Part shown: one piece after another, positions 18,302 through 26,239 of the stretch | Numbering within the stretch: position 1 is the first letter of the stretch | Layout: each line of letters begins with the position of its first letter | Source: Mycolicibacterium rhodesiae NBB3 | GTDB lineage: Bacteria > Actinomycetota > Actinomycetes > Mycobacteriales > Mycobacteriaceae | DNA: 64,000 nucleotides | Assembly (NCBI RefSeq): GCF_000230895.2 | Contig: NC_016604.1 | Location: forward strand, 372,001-436,000 | Direction: 5' to 3' | Translations under genes and position numbers: made by a program | Notes under the pieces: generated by a model | Seen by the model: the letters and a program-made list of their open reading frames with translations, nothing else | What the model was told of the DNA's origin: nothing | Databases searched by the model: none

Positions 18302-19021
18302 TCAGGTCACCAGTGCCGGTCGACCGAACCGCGCGCGGACTCCCGGCGAGAACAATCCGCGCAGCGGTGCGTCCGTGGTGACCACTCCCCCCGCCGCACG
18401 CAGATCGTCCTCCAATTCGAGTATCTCGGCCTCGTGCAATGGCCACTCGCAGTGTTCGTTGGGCACCCACCAGGTCCGCCCGGCCTTACGCGTGTGCGCG
18501 CCCCACCGCGCCGTGAGCCACACCTCCAGCGGCGTCGGCGTCACCTCGTCGCCGATCCGCACCGTCAGCGTGCTGCGCAGTCCGCGCTGCGGCCAGCGCC
18601 GCACACTGGAATACGAGATCTCGTCGTCGCGCCGGGACACCCGCATCTTCGCCCAGGTATAGGGCACACCCAGCACAACCCGGGTGAAGCCGACGACGGC
18701 CAACCGAGGTGTCTCCAACGACCTGAAGAGCACGCCGTGATGTCCGGCGTCGTCGGTCGAGTACAGGCGGATGTTGGTCTCGGCGAACCGTCCGAAGTAG
18801 GGCAGCCGCAGCGACGTGCTCACCGCGGTGTGGCGCATGGTGAACGGCACCAACGCCACGTAGGTCAGGCCGTCGTCGAAGACATCCGGACGAGTGCCGG
18901 GCGGGAACAGGTGCGCGACGCTCGACGGCCGCACCGGCCAGTGCACGAATGTCAGATCGGCCCAGAACTGGTCGAACAACACCGGCCCCGGCAGCGGCGG
19001 CGCGGTCACCGAGAATCCCAC
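18302..19021 (-). CDS. DUF2071 (YqjF-like) protein
   Basis: About 239 residues with the DUF2071 signature: WADLTFVHWPVRP near the start, FPPGTRPDVFDDGLTYVALVPFTM, an NIRLYSTD segment and a C-terminal WWVPNEHCEWPLHEAEILEL. The family has an acetoacetate-decarboxylase-like fold; function is not established. GTG at 19021 (VGFSVTAPP start) is chosen because it lies just after the stop of the upstream hydratase gene; GTG at 19009 is equally possible. It sits 53 bases after the hydratase gene and 57 bases before the alcohol dehydrogenase gene. Confidence 0.78.
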   Translation of the reverse strand: MGFSVTAPPLPGPVLFDQFWADLTFVHWPVRPSSVAHLFPPGTRPDVFDDGLTYVALVPFTMRHTAVSTSLRLPYFGRFAETNIRLYSTDDAGHHGVLFRSLETPRLAVVGFTRVVLGVPYTWAKMRVSRRDDEISYSSVRRWPQRGLRSTLTVRIGDEVTPTPLEVWLTARWGAHTRKAGRTWWVPNEHCEWPLHEAEILELEDDLRAAGGVVTTDAPLRGLFSPGVRARFGRPALVT

Positions 19022-19074
19022 CGCGCCATCGTGACACGCTCGGCGCGCATGACTCGGCGCTACGGCAATGTCCG

Positions 19075-19920
19075 CTATCGCCTGCCGTCCAGCATTCTGT
19101 GCACGTTGTCCGCGAAGGCCGCGGTGGTGAAACACGTCGGTTCCGCGAACTCCTCGAGGGTGAGCGCGTCGTTCCAGCTCGCATCGGCGGCGCCGCGCAG
19201 CAGCACCTTCGCCATCGCCATCGCATGCGGGGGCATTTCTGCGACACGTGAGCACCAATCATCGGCCGCGTCGAGCAGCTCATCGTGGGACACCACCTGC
19301 TGCACCAGCCCGAGCCGCAGCGCGGTGTGCGCGTCGATGTGCTCGCCGCGCAGGTAGAACGCGAGCGCACCCTGATAGCCCAGCCGTCGGGTCAATGCCC
19401 AACTGGTCCCGACCTCCGGGATGAGGCCGAGCCGGCCGAATGCGGGCACGATCACGGCACGCTCGCTGGCGATGATGAGATCGCATGTCATAGCCCACGC
19501 CAGACCGACACCTGCTGCCGCGCCGTTGAGTGCGGCGACAAACAGGGTGTCCGACCCTGCGATGAGTCGCCCGATACCGCCGAATTCGCGCCTGATCCAA
19601 CGCCATACGTCGGCGCCGCCTTCTGGCGAATCACGGTGTTCGACGGCCTCGCGCATCATTTTCAGATCGCCCCCGGCACTGAATCCAGGATCAGCACCAG
19701 TGATGATGACCGACCGCAGATCGGGGTCGGCGTCGAGCTCAGTCAGTGCCCGGCGGAGCTGCCGCACCAGTGGAGCCGAGAGCACATTCAGCCGCTTGGG
19801 CTCGTCAAGCGTGACGACGGCTCGGTCGCCCCGCAGCTGCACCCGCACTCGTTCGGGAGCATCGGGGTCATCGCCTTCGGCGATCATCGTTCGGTAGACA
19901 GAACCCGCTTCGCTCGTCAC
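19075..19920 (-). CDS. Enoyl-CoA hydratase/isomerase family protein
   Basis: 281 residues of the crotonase superfamily. The CoA/oxyanion-hole signatures are GADPGFSAGGDLKMM and AALNGAAAGVGLAWAMTCDLIIASERA. FGRLGLIPEVGTSWALTRRLG carries the glutamate (E in IPEVG) used by hydratases, which supports catalytic competence. It likely acts in a beta-oxidation-type step of an unknown acid. Its ATG overlaps the stop of the upstream TetR gene (ATGA), so regulator and enzyme are translationally coupled. Confidence 0.9.
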   Translation of the reverse strand: MTSEAGSVYRTMIAEGDDPDAPERVRVQLRGDRAVVTLDEPKRLNVLSAPLVRQLRRALTELDADPDLRSVIITGADPGFSAGGDLKMMREAVEHRDSPEGGADVWRWIRREFGGIGRLIAGSDTLFVAALNGAAAGVGLAWAMTCDLIIASERAVIVPAFGRLGLIPEVGTSWALTRRLGYQGALAFYLRGEHIDAHTALRLGLVQQVVSHDELLDAADDWCSRVAEMPPHAMAMAKVLLRGAADASWNDALTLEEFAEPTCFTTAAFADNVHRMLDGRR

Positions 19921-20504
19921 ACTTCCTCCTCAAGGTCGTTGGCGCGCAACACCTTCCACGCGGCATCCGCGAATGTCTCGATTGCCCCGCGGGGCAGTTC
20001 GGCGGCTGGGTCCGACACCCAGTGCCGGGAGAATTCCTGCGCCGGACCGAGCCACAGCGCGGCGGTGATCCCGATGTCCAGTGGTCGTAGGACGCCGTAC
20101 GTGTGATGCGGACGCCACCAGTCGCGGACCGCGGCAAAAAAGGCATTGTTGGAACGGCGTAGCTCCTCGCTGTCCAGCCGCGAGCCCAACAGCAGCGCAG
20201 CCTCTGCGCGATGGGCGGTCACCCATCGCAGGTGATATGCGACTCCGCCGCGGATGCCGCCTTCTGCGGTGTCGTGTTCACGCAGCATCACCACGAACCC
20301 CGTCTGGTATTCGCTCAGCACCTGCGCGTAGACAGCAGTGGCCAGCGAGACCTTGTTTGGAAAGTGGTGATACAGGGCGCCGACGCTGACCTCGGCCTCG
20401 CGCCGCACTTCATCCAGGGTCGCAGACAGTGCGCCGTCGACGGCGAACCGGCGGCGCGCCGCATCCATCAATCGGCTTCGCGCACCCACCGTCGTTCGCT
20501 GCAC
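19917..20504 (-). CDS. TetR-family regulator of the hydratase/alcohol dehydrogenase operon
   Basis: About 195 residues with an N-terminal helix-turn-helix (RLMDAARRRFAVDGALSATLDEVRREAEVSVGALYHHFPNK is split over residues 11-51) and an all-helical effector domain. The start is set at GTG 20504 (VQRTTVGARSRL); the longer frame upstream is not TetR-like. As the first gene of an operon with a hydratase, DUF2071 and alcohol dehydrogenase, it probably autoregulates and senses a substrate or acyl-CoA of that pathway; this is inference. It is divergent from a small secreted protein gene. Confidence 0.82.
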   Translation of the reverse strand: MQRTTVGARSRLMDAARRRFAVDGALSATLDEVRREAEVSVGALYHHFPNKVSLATAVYAQVLSEYQTGFVVMLREHDTAEGGIRGGVAYHLRWVTAHRAEAALLLGSRLDSEELRRSNNAFFAAVRDWWRPHHTYGVLRPLDIGITAALWLGPAQEFSRHWVSDPAAELPRGAIETFADAAWKVLRANDLEEEV

Positions 20505-20696
20505 GAGGATTACTCTAGCCTGACAGAGCTTTATTCGGTTGCACCGCCCATCCCCCGATCGGGGGACATCCGAACCCCCCGGCGCACCGGCCGATCGTCC
20601 GACATACAGCGCGCCCACGAGGCGGCATTCTTGAGTCATCGCCGGCACAATCCGGCGGTGAGGCCCGAAAGGCCTACGTACACAGGAGTACTCGAG

Positions 20697-20933
20697 ATGA
20701 AGAACAACACTTTCGCCAAGACGGTCGCCCGCATCGCGCTCCCGGCCGTCATCGGCGGGGCAGCTCTGGGAATGGCAGGCATCGCCAGCGCCCAGGCGCA
20801 GGAGCCGGTCGGCCCGGGCTACCAGTATGCCCCGACGTCCACGGCCCACCCCGCCCCCGAGGCGGTGCCGGGTTGGCACAACCATCATGGCGTCACGCAT
20901 GCCGAGGTGGTGGTACCCGGGTACACCCGCTGA
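20697..20933 (+). CDS. Small secreted protein of unknown function
   Basis: 78 residues: a signal peptide (MKNNTFAKTVARIAL, then hydrophobic GGAALGMAGIASA with cleavage expected after ASA or AQA) and a mature part of about 45 residues rich in Pro, His and Gly, including GPGYQYAPTS and PGWHNHHGVTHAE. AGGAG lies 8 bases before the ATG. The 12 bases ACACAGGAGTAC before the start also occur before the secreted Ala/Pro-rich gene at 50908. It is followed by a strong terminator, so it is a single-gene unit. No known family recognised; the His cluster may bind metal. Confidence 0.7.
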   Translation: MKNNTFAKTVARIALPAVIGGAALGMAGIASAQAQEPVGPGYQYAPTSTAHPAPEAVPGWHNHHGVTHAEVVVPGYTR

Positions 20934-20947
20934 GCCGGCCCTGAGCA

Positions 20948-20983
20948 GAGGCCCTCCCCAGAAACGGGGAGGGCCTCGTTCGT
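20948..20983. terminator. Strong hairpin terminator
   Basis: Perfect 12-bp stem GAGGCCCTCCCC / GGGGAGGGCCTC with loop AGAAAC, 14 bases after the small secreted-protein stop, followed by GTTCGTCT. It also lies just downstream of the minus-strand small membrane-protein gene ending at 20992, so it can act in both directions. Confidence 0.85.
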
Positions 20984-20991
20984 CTAGCGGT

Positions 20992-21234
20992 TCACCCCAC
21001 GCAGACTTGCGCTCCGAGCATCAGGTGCGGCCACATCACCGCCGTCTGCACGTACGCCAGAATTTCGGCCCCGGCCGGTAGCCGGGTTCGAAACGCGGTC
21101 TCGAACAGCTGGACCTGCTCGGCGTCGAAGAACGCCCACCCGAATCCGATGAGCAGATACGGAATGGCGAGCCACATCGCAAGCTCGATCATCGCGGCGA
21201 CGCTCACCCGACGACTGAGCACCCGGCGCAGCAT
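20992..21234 (-). CDS. Small membrane protein, paralogue of the gene at 22094-22321
   Basis: 80 residues with a basic N-terminus (MLRRVLSRR), one clear membrane helix (MIELAMWLAIPYLLIGFGWAF) and a second hydrophobic stretch near the C-terminus ending LMLGAQVCVG. It shares the framework (L/V)RRVL...A.PYLLIG..W...P.L...A.VC with the small protein two genes upstream. It starts 2 bases after the stop of the MpaB-like gene, so it is the third gene of that operon. Function unknown; it may be an accessory subunit of the oxygenase-like protein. Confidence 0.7.
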   Translation of the reverse strand: MLRRVLSRRVSVAAMIELAMWLAIPYLLIGFGWAFFDAEQVQLFETAFRTRLPAGAEILAYVQTAVMWPHLMLGAQVCVG

Positions 21235-21236
21235 GC

Positions 21237-22097
21237 TCAGACCAACGCGCGTTGACGGCGGACCCGGCGTCGAACGTCTGCCAGAAGCACGTAGCTGCCG
21301 CCCTGACGGATGAACACCGGCAGGAACCGATTGACGAAGGCGACGAACAAGAAGAGGCTTTCGAACAGGCTCTGCCTGAAGTCGCTCCAGCGCACTCCCA
21401 AGGCGTCACGGAACACTGGGGCGAGAAACCCGACCGTGAGGAATTTGAGCAACGGCCGAAACGGCAGGCCCAGCACGGGATTGATCATGTGCAGGTTCAG
21501 CAGGTCGAGCAGATAGCCTCGGATGTGGTCATCGATGTGGACCTGTTCGCAGGCCTCCGTCCAGTACGCATCGAATTCCGCTCGGGTGGGCGGCCATTGG
21601 TCCTCGGTCACCTGCAGTGTCGTACCCAACGTCCACGCCGACCGGTAGAACTGTTCGGACTGCTGCGGGGTCATCTCACCGCGCAGCAGCTGATAGGTGT
21701 CTTCGAGGCCGACGAACAGGCAGGCCGCGACCCACATCTGTAGGTCGCGGTCGAATGCGTTGTAGCGCACGGGACTATCCGGCGTGGACTGAACGTGCCG
21801 GTGCGCGCCGTTGACGGCTTCCCGGAACGCCGCCTTGTCCTCCGGCGATCCGATGATCGCCACGGCGAGGTACTGGAACGTCGTCCTGGCCCGTTTCCAC
21901 GGATGCTTGAACAGGTTGCCCGAGTCCACCTTGCTTTCGACCACGCCGTACCCCACCCCGGGTCGCGACAGTTGCATGATCACGTTGGCCGCTCCGGCTG
22001 CGAACGACCAGAAGTCCATCGCCTCGGCCGCGGTGACCGGTCGGTCGTCCCAGCGCGCCGTTCGCCTGCGGATGGTGATGCGGTCCCTGGCGTTCAT
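21237..22097 (-). CDS. MpaB/DUF2236-family oxygenase-like protein
   Basis: 286 residues from ATG 22097. It matches the DUF2236 (ER-bound oxygenase MpaB / latex-clearing protein) family: FAAGAANVIMQLSRPGVGYGVVESKVDSGNLFKHPWKRARTT near residues 32-75, VNGAHRHV with the conserved His, FDRDLQMWVAACLF and a C-terminal hydrophobic domain. Family members bind haem b through conserved histidines and oxidatively cleave isoprenoid or other lipids. The substrate here is unknown. The start overlaps the stop of the upstream small membrane-protein gene (ATGA), and a second small membrane protein follows, forming a tight three-gene operon. Confidence 0.82.
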   Translation of the reverse strand: MNARDRITIRRRTARWDDRPVTAAEAMDFWSFAAGAANVIMQLSRPGVGYGVVESKVDSGNLFKHPWKRARTTFQYLAVAIIGSPEDKAAFREAVNGAHRHVQSTPDSPVRYNAFDRDLQMWVAACLFVGLEDTYQLLRGEMTPQQSEQFYRSAWTLGTTLQVTEDQWPPTRAEFDAYWTEACEQVHIDDHIRGYLLDLLNLHMINPVLGLPFRPLLKFLTVGFLAPVFRDALGVRWSDFRQSLFESLFLFVAFVNRFLPVFIRQGGSYVLLADVRRRVRRQRALV

Positions 22098-22321
22098 ATC
22101 GTGCACACCGCCGAGACCAACAGCACCGGCCACGACAGGACCGAGCCGAGGATCGTCAGGATGCGGGCGGCGCCCTGGCCGCCGAACTGGTCACCGGCGA
22201 CGGCAGTCCACACCATGCCGATCAGCAGGTAGGGCACGGCGATCATGGCAGCCGTACCGATCCACTCGGCGATCGTCATCTCGAAGGCGAGAACCTTCCT
22301 GACTGCGGGGAGCACCCCCAT
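22094..22321 (-). CDS. Small membrane protein, first gene of MpaB-like operon
   Basis: 75 residues with two hydrophobic segments (IGTAAMIAVPYLLIGMVW and ILTILGSVLSWPVLLVSAVC). ATG at 22321 has no clear ribosome site and may give a near-leaderless message; an internal ATG at 22279 is possible. The longer form is favoured because its N-terminus (VRKVLAFEMTIAEW) aligns with that of the paralogue at 20992 (LRRVLSRRVSVAAM). Its stop overlaps the start of the MpaB-like gene. Confidence 0.68.
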   Translation of the reverse strand: MGVLPAVRKVLAFEMTIAEWIGTAAMIAVPYLLIGMVWTAVAGDQFGGQGAARILTILGSVLSWPVLLVSAVCTI

Positions 22322-22338
22322 ATGTTAATGGTCATTCT

Positions 22339-22368
22339 GGCTTGAGCGGCTGATTTCGCTCAGAAGCC
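22339..22368 (-). terminator. Hairpin after the SRAP gene
   Basis: GGCTTGAGCG pairs with CGCTCAGAAGCC with a two-base bulge and an 8-base loop. It lies 6 bases after the SRAP-gene stop and 18 bases before the next minus-strand start. No T run follows, so termination strength is uncertain. Confidence 0.45.
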
Positions 22369-22373
22369 GGTGC

Positions 22374-23165
22374 CTACAACAGTGTGGCTTGTTCTGCCTG
22401 CGGCTCGGCGGGCTCGATCAACTCCGGACCGTTGTTGCGGATGCTGTTGACCAACCGCGACACCTCGCGGATCTCGATCCGGTCCAGGTCGCCATGCCCG
22501 CGCAACAACCCTTCATCGATCGGTGCGTCGGGATCGAGCCAGCGATCCCAGTCGCCGGCGCTGATCGTCAGGGGCATCCGATCGTGGATCTCGGCCAGCG
22601 GCCCGGCGGCGTCGGTGGTGATGATCGTGCAGCTCACCAACGGCAATGCGTCCTTGGGTGCGTCTTTGGGTCGCCACGTCGTCCACAAGCCCGCCATGAA
22701 CAGCGGCTCGCCGTCACTGCCGTACATGTAAAACGGCGTCTTGGGCGCCGCCTTGCGGGACTTGGAAGATGAAGCCTCGCCGTTGGGCCGCCATTCGTAC
22801 CAGCCGTCCATCGGCACCAGGCACCGCTTGTTCTTCGCCGAACTGCGGAAGACGGGCGAGGTGGTCAGCTTCTCCGAGCGCGCATTGATCAGCAACGGCC
22901 CCTTGGTGTCCGGGCCACCGTCTTCAGCGGTCTTGGCCCACGGCGGAATGAGTCCCCAGCGCATCGACCGGACCCGGCGGGTCGGCTCGTCGTCGGGCTC
23001 GCTGTGACGCTTGACCACGCTGCTGATCGTCGTCGTGGGCGCGACGTTGTAGTTGGCGCCGCCCTCGGTGGCGCCCGCCTTGACGGCCGCCGTGGTCTCG
23101 TCGATCGCCTTGATCTTCTCGGCAAGCAGCGCCGGGTCGGTGGTCACCGCGAATCGTCCACACAT
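22374..23165 (-). CDS. SRAP-domain DNA-protein crosslink protein (YedK/HMCES family, Rv3226c homologue)
   Basis: 263 residues starting MCGRF. Removing Met exposes the catalytic Cys2 that crosslinks abasic sites in single-stranded DNA. Other SRAP hallmarks are [10 protein letters not shown] (active-site Asn), [31 protein letters not shown] (conserved Glu) and the C-terminal IHDRMPLTI (active-site His). ATG 23165 is required by the Cys2 chemistry; upstream in-frame starts would bury the cysteine. It is divergent from aroA, 44 bp apart. Confidence 0.95.
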   Translation of the reverse strand: MCGRFAVTTDPALLAEKIKAIDETTAAVKAGATEGGANYNVAPTTTISSVVKRHSEPDDEPTRRVRSMRWGLIPPWAKTAEDGGPDTKGPLLINARSEKLTTSPVFRSSAKNKRCLVPMDGWYEWRPNGEASSSKSRKAAPKTPFYMYGSDGEPLFMAGLWTTWRPKDAPKDALPLVSCTIITTDAAGPLAEIHDRMPLTISAGDWDRWLDPDAPIDEGLLRGHGDLDRIEIREVSRLVNSIRNNGPELIEPAEPQAEQATLL

Positions 23166-23209
23166 ATATCCCATGGTGGCACGGTGAACCGACAGGGCAG
23201 GATGTAGCT

Positions 23210-24487
23210 GTGAACAGCAGCTGGCCGGCACCGTCGACGTCACGGCCGGTGCATGCCACGGTCACCGTGCCAGGTTCGAAATCACTGACCAACCGCGCCT
23301 TGATCCTGGCCGCACTGGCGACGGCCGACGGCACGTCGACGATCAGCGGTGCACTGCGCAGCCGCGACACCGACCTGATGATCGGCGCCGTGGCTGGCCT
23401 CGGGGTCACGGTCGAGGGCGCCGACACCGAGCTGACGCTCAGCGGCGCGATCGACCCGCGGCCGGGCACCCGCGTCGACTGCGGCCTGGCGGGCACCGTG
23501 CTGCGGTTCGTTCCCCCGGTGGCGGCGCTGGGCACCGCGACGGTCACGTTCGACGGCGACGAACAGGCCCGTGCGCGGCCGATCGCACCGCTGCTGGAGG
23601 CGCTTCGCGGTCTCGGCGTGGATGTCGACGGCGACGCTCTCCCGTTCGGCGTCCACGGGTCAGGGTCGGTGGCAGGCGGGACCGTCGAGATCGACGCGTC
23701 GTCGTCGTCGCAGTTCGTCTCGGGACTGCTGCTGTCGGGCGCCGCCTTCACCAACGGGTTGACGGTCGTGCACACCGGCGAGTCCGTGCCATCGGCGCCC
23801 CACGTGGCGATGACGGTCGCGATGCTGCGTGATGCGGGCGTCGACGTCGACGACAGCCGCGCCAACCGATGGCACGTGTCCCCCGGCCCAGTGGCGGCCC
23901 GGCACTGGATCATCGAGCCCGACCTGTCGAATGCGGTGCCGTTTCTGGCGGCCGCAGTGGTCACCGGCGGGGCCGTGCGTATCGCCGGATGGCCACCCGC
24001 CAGCGTGCAACCCGCCGACACCATCCTGACCATCCTGAAGAACCTGGGTTCAGTTGTCCGCCAAGGTGATTCCTACCTCGAGGTGCAGGGTCCCGCATCG
24101 CACGCCGGCCTGGACGTCGATCTCAACGACGTGGGTGAGCTGACGCCCGCGGTAGCCGCGCTGGCCGCGCTGGCGCCAACGGGGTCGATCTCGCAACTGC
24201 GTGGGGTCGCGCATCTTCGTGGACACGAGACCGACCGGCTGGCCGCGCTGTCCGCCGAGATCAACGGCCTCGGCGGGCAATGCGAGGAGACGCCGGACGG
24301 TCTGCTGATCACCGCGCGACCGCTGCACGCGGGGCTGTGGCGGTCCTACGCCGATCATCGGATGGCCACGGCGGGCGCCATCGTCGGGCTGCGGGTCGAC
24401 GGTGTCGAGGTGGAGGACATCGGCACCACCGCCAAGACGCTGCCCGACTTCCCGCAGATGTGGGCCGACATGCTGGCGGGCGATTGA
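23210..24487 (+). CDS. aroA: 3-phosphoshikimate 1-carboxyvinyltransferase (EPSP synthase)
   Basis: 425 residues with the EPSP synthase signatures [18 protein letters not shown] near the N-terminus, SRDTDLM, the [11 protein letters not shown] motif, [15 protein letters not shown], and the C-terminal [13 protein letters not shown] and [15 protein letters not shown]. It joins phosphoenolpyruvate to shikimate-3-phosphate in aromatic amino acid and chorismate synthesis, which also feeds entC. GTG at 23210 is the start. The next gene, rsgA, begins at a TTG overlapping the aroA stop. Confidence 0.96.
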   Translation: MNSSWPAPSTSRPVHATVTVPGSKSLTNRALILAALATADGTSTISGALRSRDTDLMIGAVAGLGVTVEGADTELTLSGAIDPRPGTRVDCGLAGTVLRFVPPVAALGTATVTFDGDEQARARPIAPLLEALRGLGVDVDGDALPFGVHGSGSVAGGTVEIDASSSSQFVSGLLLSGAAFTNGLTVVHTGESVPSAPHVAMTVAMLRDAGVDVDDSRANRWHVSPGPVAARHWIIEPDLSNAVPFLAAAVVTGGAVRIAGWPPASVQPADTILTILKNLGSVVRQGDSYLEVQGPASHAGLDVDLNDVGELTPAVAALAALAPTGSISQLRGVAHLRGHETDRLAALSAEINGLGGQCEETPDGLLITARPLHAGLWRSYADHRMATAGAIVGLRVDGVEVEDIGTTAKTLPDFPQMWADMLAGD

Positions 24488-25464
24488 GCCCTCGCGAGTA
24501 CGACGAGTCCGATGTCCGGGTCCGCCCCGGCAAGGGCTCGCGACCGCGCACCAAGAACAGGCCTGACCACGCCGACGCGCACGAAGCAATGGTCGTGACC
24601 GTCGACCGCGGCCGGTGGGGCTGCGCGCTCGACGCCGACCCCGACCGTCTCGTCACCGCGATGCGCGCCCGTGAACTCGGCCGAACCCCCATCGTCGTCG
24701 GTGACGAGGTCGGCATCGTCGGCGACGTCTCCGGTAAGCCCGACACCCTTGCCCGCATCGTGCGGCGCGGTGAGCGGCGAACCGTGCTGCGGCGCACCGC
24801 CGATGACACCGACCCCACCGAACGCGTGGTCGTCGCCAACGCCGATCAGCTGCTGATCGTCGTCGCGCTCGCCGATCCCCCGCCCCGCACCGGGCTGGTG
24901 CAGCGCGCGCTGATCGCCGCGTACGCCGGCGGACTCGAACCCATCCTGTGCCTGACCAAGTCCGACCTCGCGCCTCCCGAGCCGTTCGCCGCCGAGTTCG
25001 CCGAACTCGATCTCACAGTCACCACCGCCGGACGCGACGATCCACTCGACGCGGTGGCGCCTCTGCTCACCGGCAAAGTGACCGTGCTGCTGGGCCACTC
25101 AGGCGTCGGTAAGTCGACCTTGGTGAATCGCCTTGTCCCGGACGCGGATCGGGCCATCGGAGAAGTAACCGGCATCGGCAGGGGCAGGCATACGTCCACG
25201 CAATCGGTAGCTCTGCCGTTGAGCCTGGGCGGCTGGGTGATCGACACTCCGGGTATCCGCTCGTTCGGTCTGGCGCACATCGAACCCGACGACGTGATGC
25301 TTGCCTTCTCCGACCTCGCCGAGGCGATCGAGGACTGTCCCCGCGGCTGCGGGCACATGGGCCCGCCCGCCGATCCCGAATGCGCGCTCGATGCGCTGAC
25401 CGGCCCCGCCGCCGGTCGGGTGGCCGCAGCACGGCGACTGCTCGCCGCCCTGCGCGAGGGCTAG
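24484..25464 (+). CDS. rsgA: Ribosome small-subunit-dependent GTPase A (RsgA/YjeQ)
   Basis: About 326 residues. An N-terminal OB-fold (residues 1-105) is followed by a circularly permuted GTPase: G4 NKxD-like [10 protein letters not shown] precedes G1 [12 protein letters not shown], with switch region [11 protein letters not shown] and G3 [10 protein letters not shown]. The C-terminal zinc motif is [17 protein letters not shown]. RsgA tests 30S maturation. The start is inferred at TTG 24484, which overlaps the aroA stop and gives a [13 protein letters not shown] start like the M. tuberculosis protein (Rv3228); no ATG/GTG fits. Confidence 0.93.
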   Translation: MSPREYDESDVRVRPGKGSRPRTKNRPDHADAHEAMVVTVDRGRWGCALDADPDRLVTAMRARELGRTPIVVGDEVGIVGDVSGKPDTLARIVRRGERRTVLRRTADDTDPTERVVVANADQLLIVVALADPPPRTGLVQRALIAAYAGGLEPILCLTKSDLAPPEPFAAEFAELDLTVTTAGRDDPLDAVAPLLTGKVTVLLGHSGVGKSTLVNRLVPDADRAIGEVTGIGRGRHTSTQSVALPLSLGGWVIDTPGIRSFGLAHIEPDDVMLAFSDLAEAIEDCPRGCGHMGPPADPECALDALTGPAAGRVAAARRLLAALREG

Positions 25465-25466
25465 TT

Positions 25467-25487
25467 CAAGAATCCCTCAAGAATCCC
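25467..25487 (+). promoter_or_regulatory. Tandem CAAGAATCCC direct repeat (11-bp period) upstream of secreted C39-like gene
   Basis: Two exact copies of CAAGAATCCC (25467-25476 and 25478-25487) are separated by a single T, giving an 11-bp period and so placing both on one DNA face. The site starts 3 bases after the rsgA stop and ends 64 bases before the downstream ATG. The same tandem element precedes two secreted-protein genes of the mtrA-tmk island. This architecture fits a SARP/OmpR-type winged-helix activator site. Confidence 0.7.
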
Positions 25488-25551
25488 GGTAGCACCCTCG
25501 CCGAATCTTTCCTCAACGCAGCCGACAACCGGCCCAACGAGAGGAAAGACC

Positions 25552-26178
25552 ATGAAGAAGATCATCGCCAGCACCATCGCCGCCGCCGCCCTGGTCGGTA
25601 TCGGCCTGGGCCTGTCGGGTGTCGCCCACGCCGAAACCGTCGGCGATCCCGATGACATGGCCGGATGGCATACCGCACAGAACTACGACGACTGCGCACT
25701 CATGTCCGCGGCCGACGTGGTCGGCCAGATGACCGGTGACGCGCCCTCCGAGGAGGAGATCATCGACTACGCGCAGAGCACGCCGAGCGTGGCGGAGCCC
25801 GGCGACATGATCTACCACCAGGGAGTGACCGACGACGATCCAGACGCCGGAACCATCTTCAAGGACCTGCCGATCGTGCTCGCCCACTACGGCGTGGACG
25901 GAAAGTACGTCGGAGGATCCAATATGGACGCGCTCATGGGCGTGTTGCGCGACGGCGGCGCGGTAATCGTGAACCTCAACTCGCAGTACATCTGGGGCGG
26001 CGACGGTCAGAAGACCGATCCCGACCACGCGTTGGTGGTGACCGGCGTCGACACCGACAACGGCATCGTGCACATGAACGACAGCGGCTCCGAGGACGGC
26101 GCCAACGAGCAGGTGAGCATCGACACCTTCACCGCCGCCTGGCAGACCAGCGGCAACGAGATGGTGGTGACCTCGTAA
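25552..26178 (+). CDS. Secreted C39/papain-like cysteine peptidase family protein
   Basis: 208 residues with a Sec signal peptide (MKKIIASTIAAAALVGIG, cleavage expected after AHA at residue 27). The mature domain shows a C39-type arrangement: Cys48 in YDDCALMSAADVVGQ, His159 in PDHALVVTGVD and Asn176 in HMNDSG, consistent with a Cys-His-Asn/Asp triad. Peptidase activity is inferred. It is clearly paralogous to the protein at 46059-46748, sharing DDC.LM..ADVVGQ.TG and DTF/DVF.AAW.TSG. GAGGAAAG precedes ATG. It is a single-gene unit with its own tandem-repeat control site and a terminator. Confidence 0.8.
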   Translation: MKKIIASTIAAAALVGIGLGLSGVAHAETVGDPDDMAGWHTAQNYDDCALMSAADVVGQMTGDAPSEEEIIDYAQSTPSVAEPGDMIYHQGVTDDDPDAGTIFKDLPIVLAHYGVDGKYVGGSNMDALMGVLRDGGAVIVNLNSQYIWGGDGQKTDPDHALVVTGVDTDNGIVHMNDSGSEDGANEQVSIDTFTAAWQTSGNEMVVTS

Positions 26179-26194
26179 TCTGTTGCGCAACAAA

Positions 26195-26228
26195 GAAAGC
26201 CCTCCCGGCGATCGGGAGGGCTTTCTCT
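26195..26228. terminator. Bidirectional hairpin terminator
   Basis: Perfect 13-bp stem GAAAGCCCTCCCG / CGGGAGGGCTTTC with a 5-base loop, between the convergent C39-like gene and desA3; A-rich on one side and TCTCTTA on the other, so usable from both directions. Confidence 0.88.
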
Positions 26229-26239
26229 TATGTATCAGC

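Noticed and set aside
20624..20634. GGCATTCTTGA upstream of the small secreted gene as a fourth tandem-repeat site
   Set aside because: Spacing to ATG is similar, but only one half-site is present, it has a mismatch, and it is in the opposite orientation to the other three.
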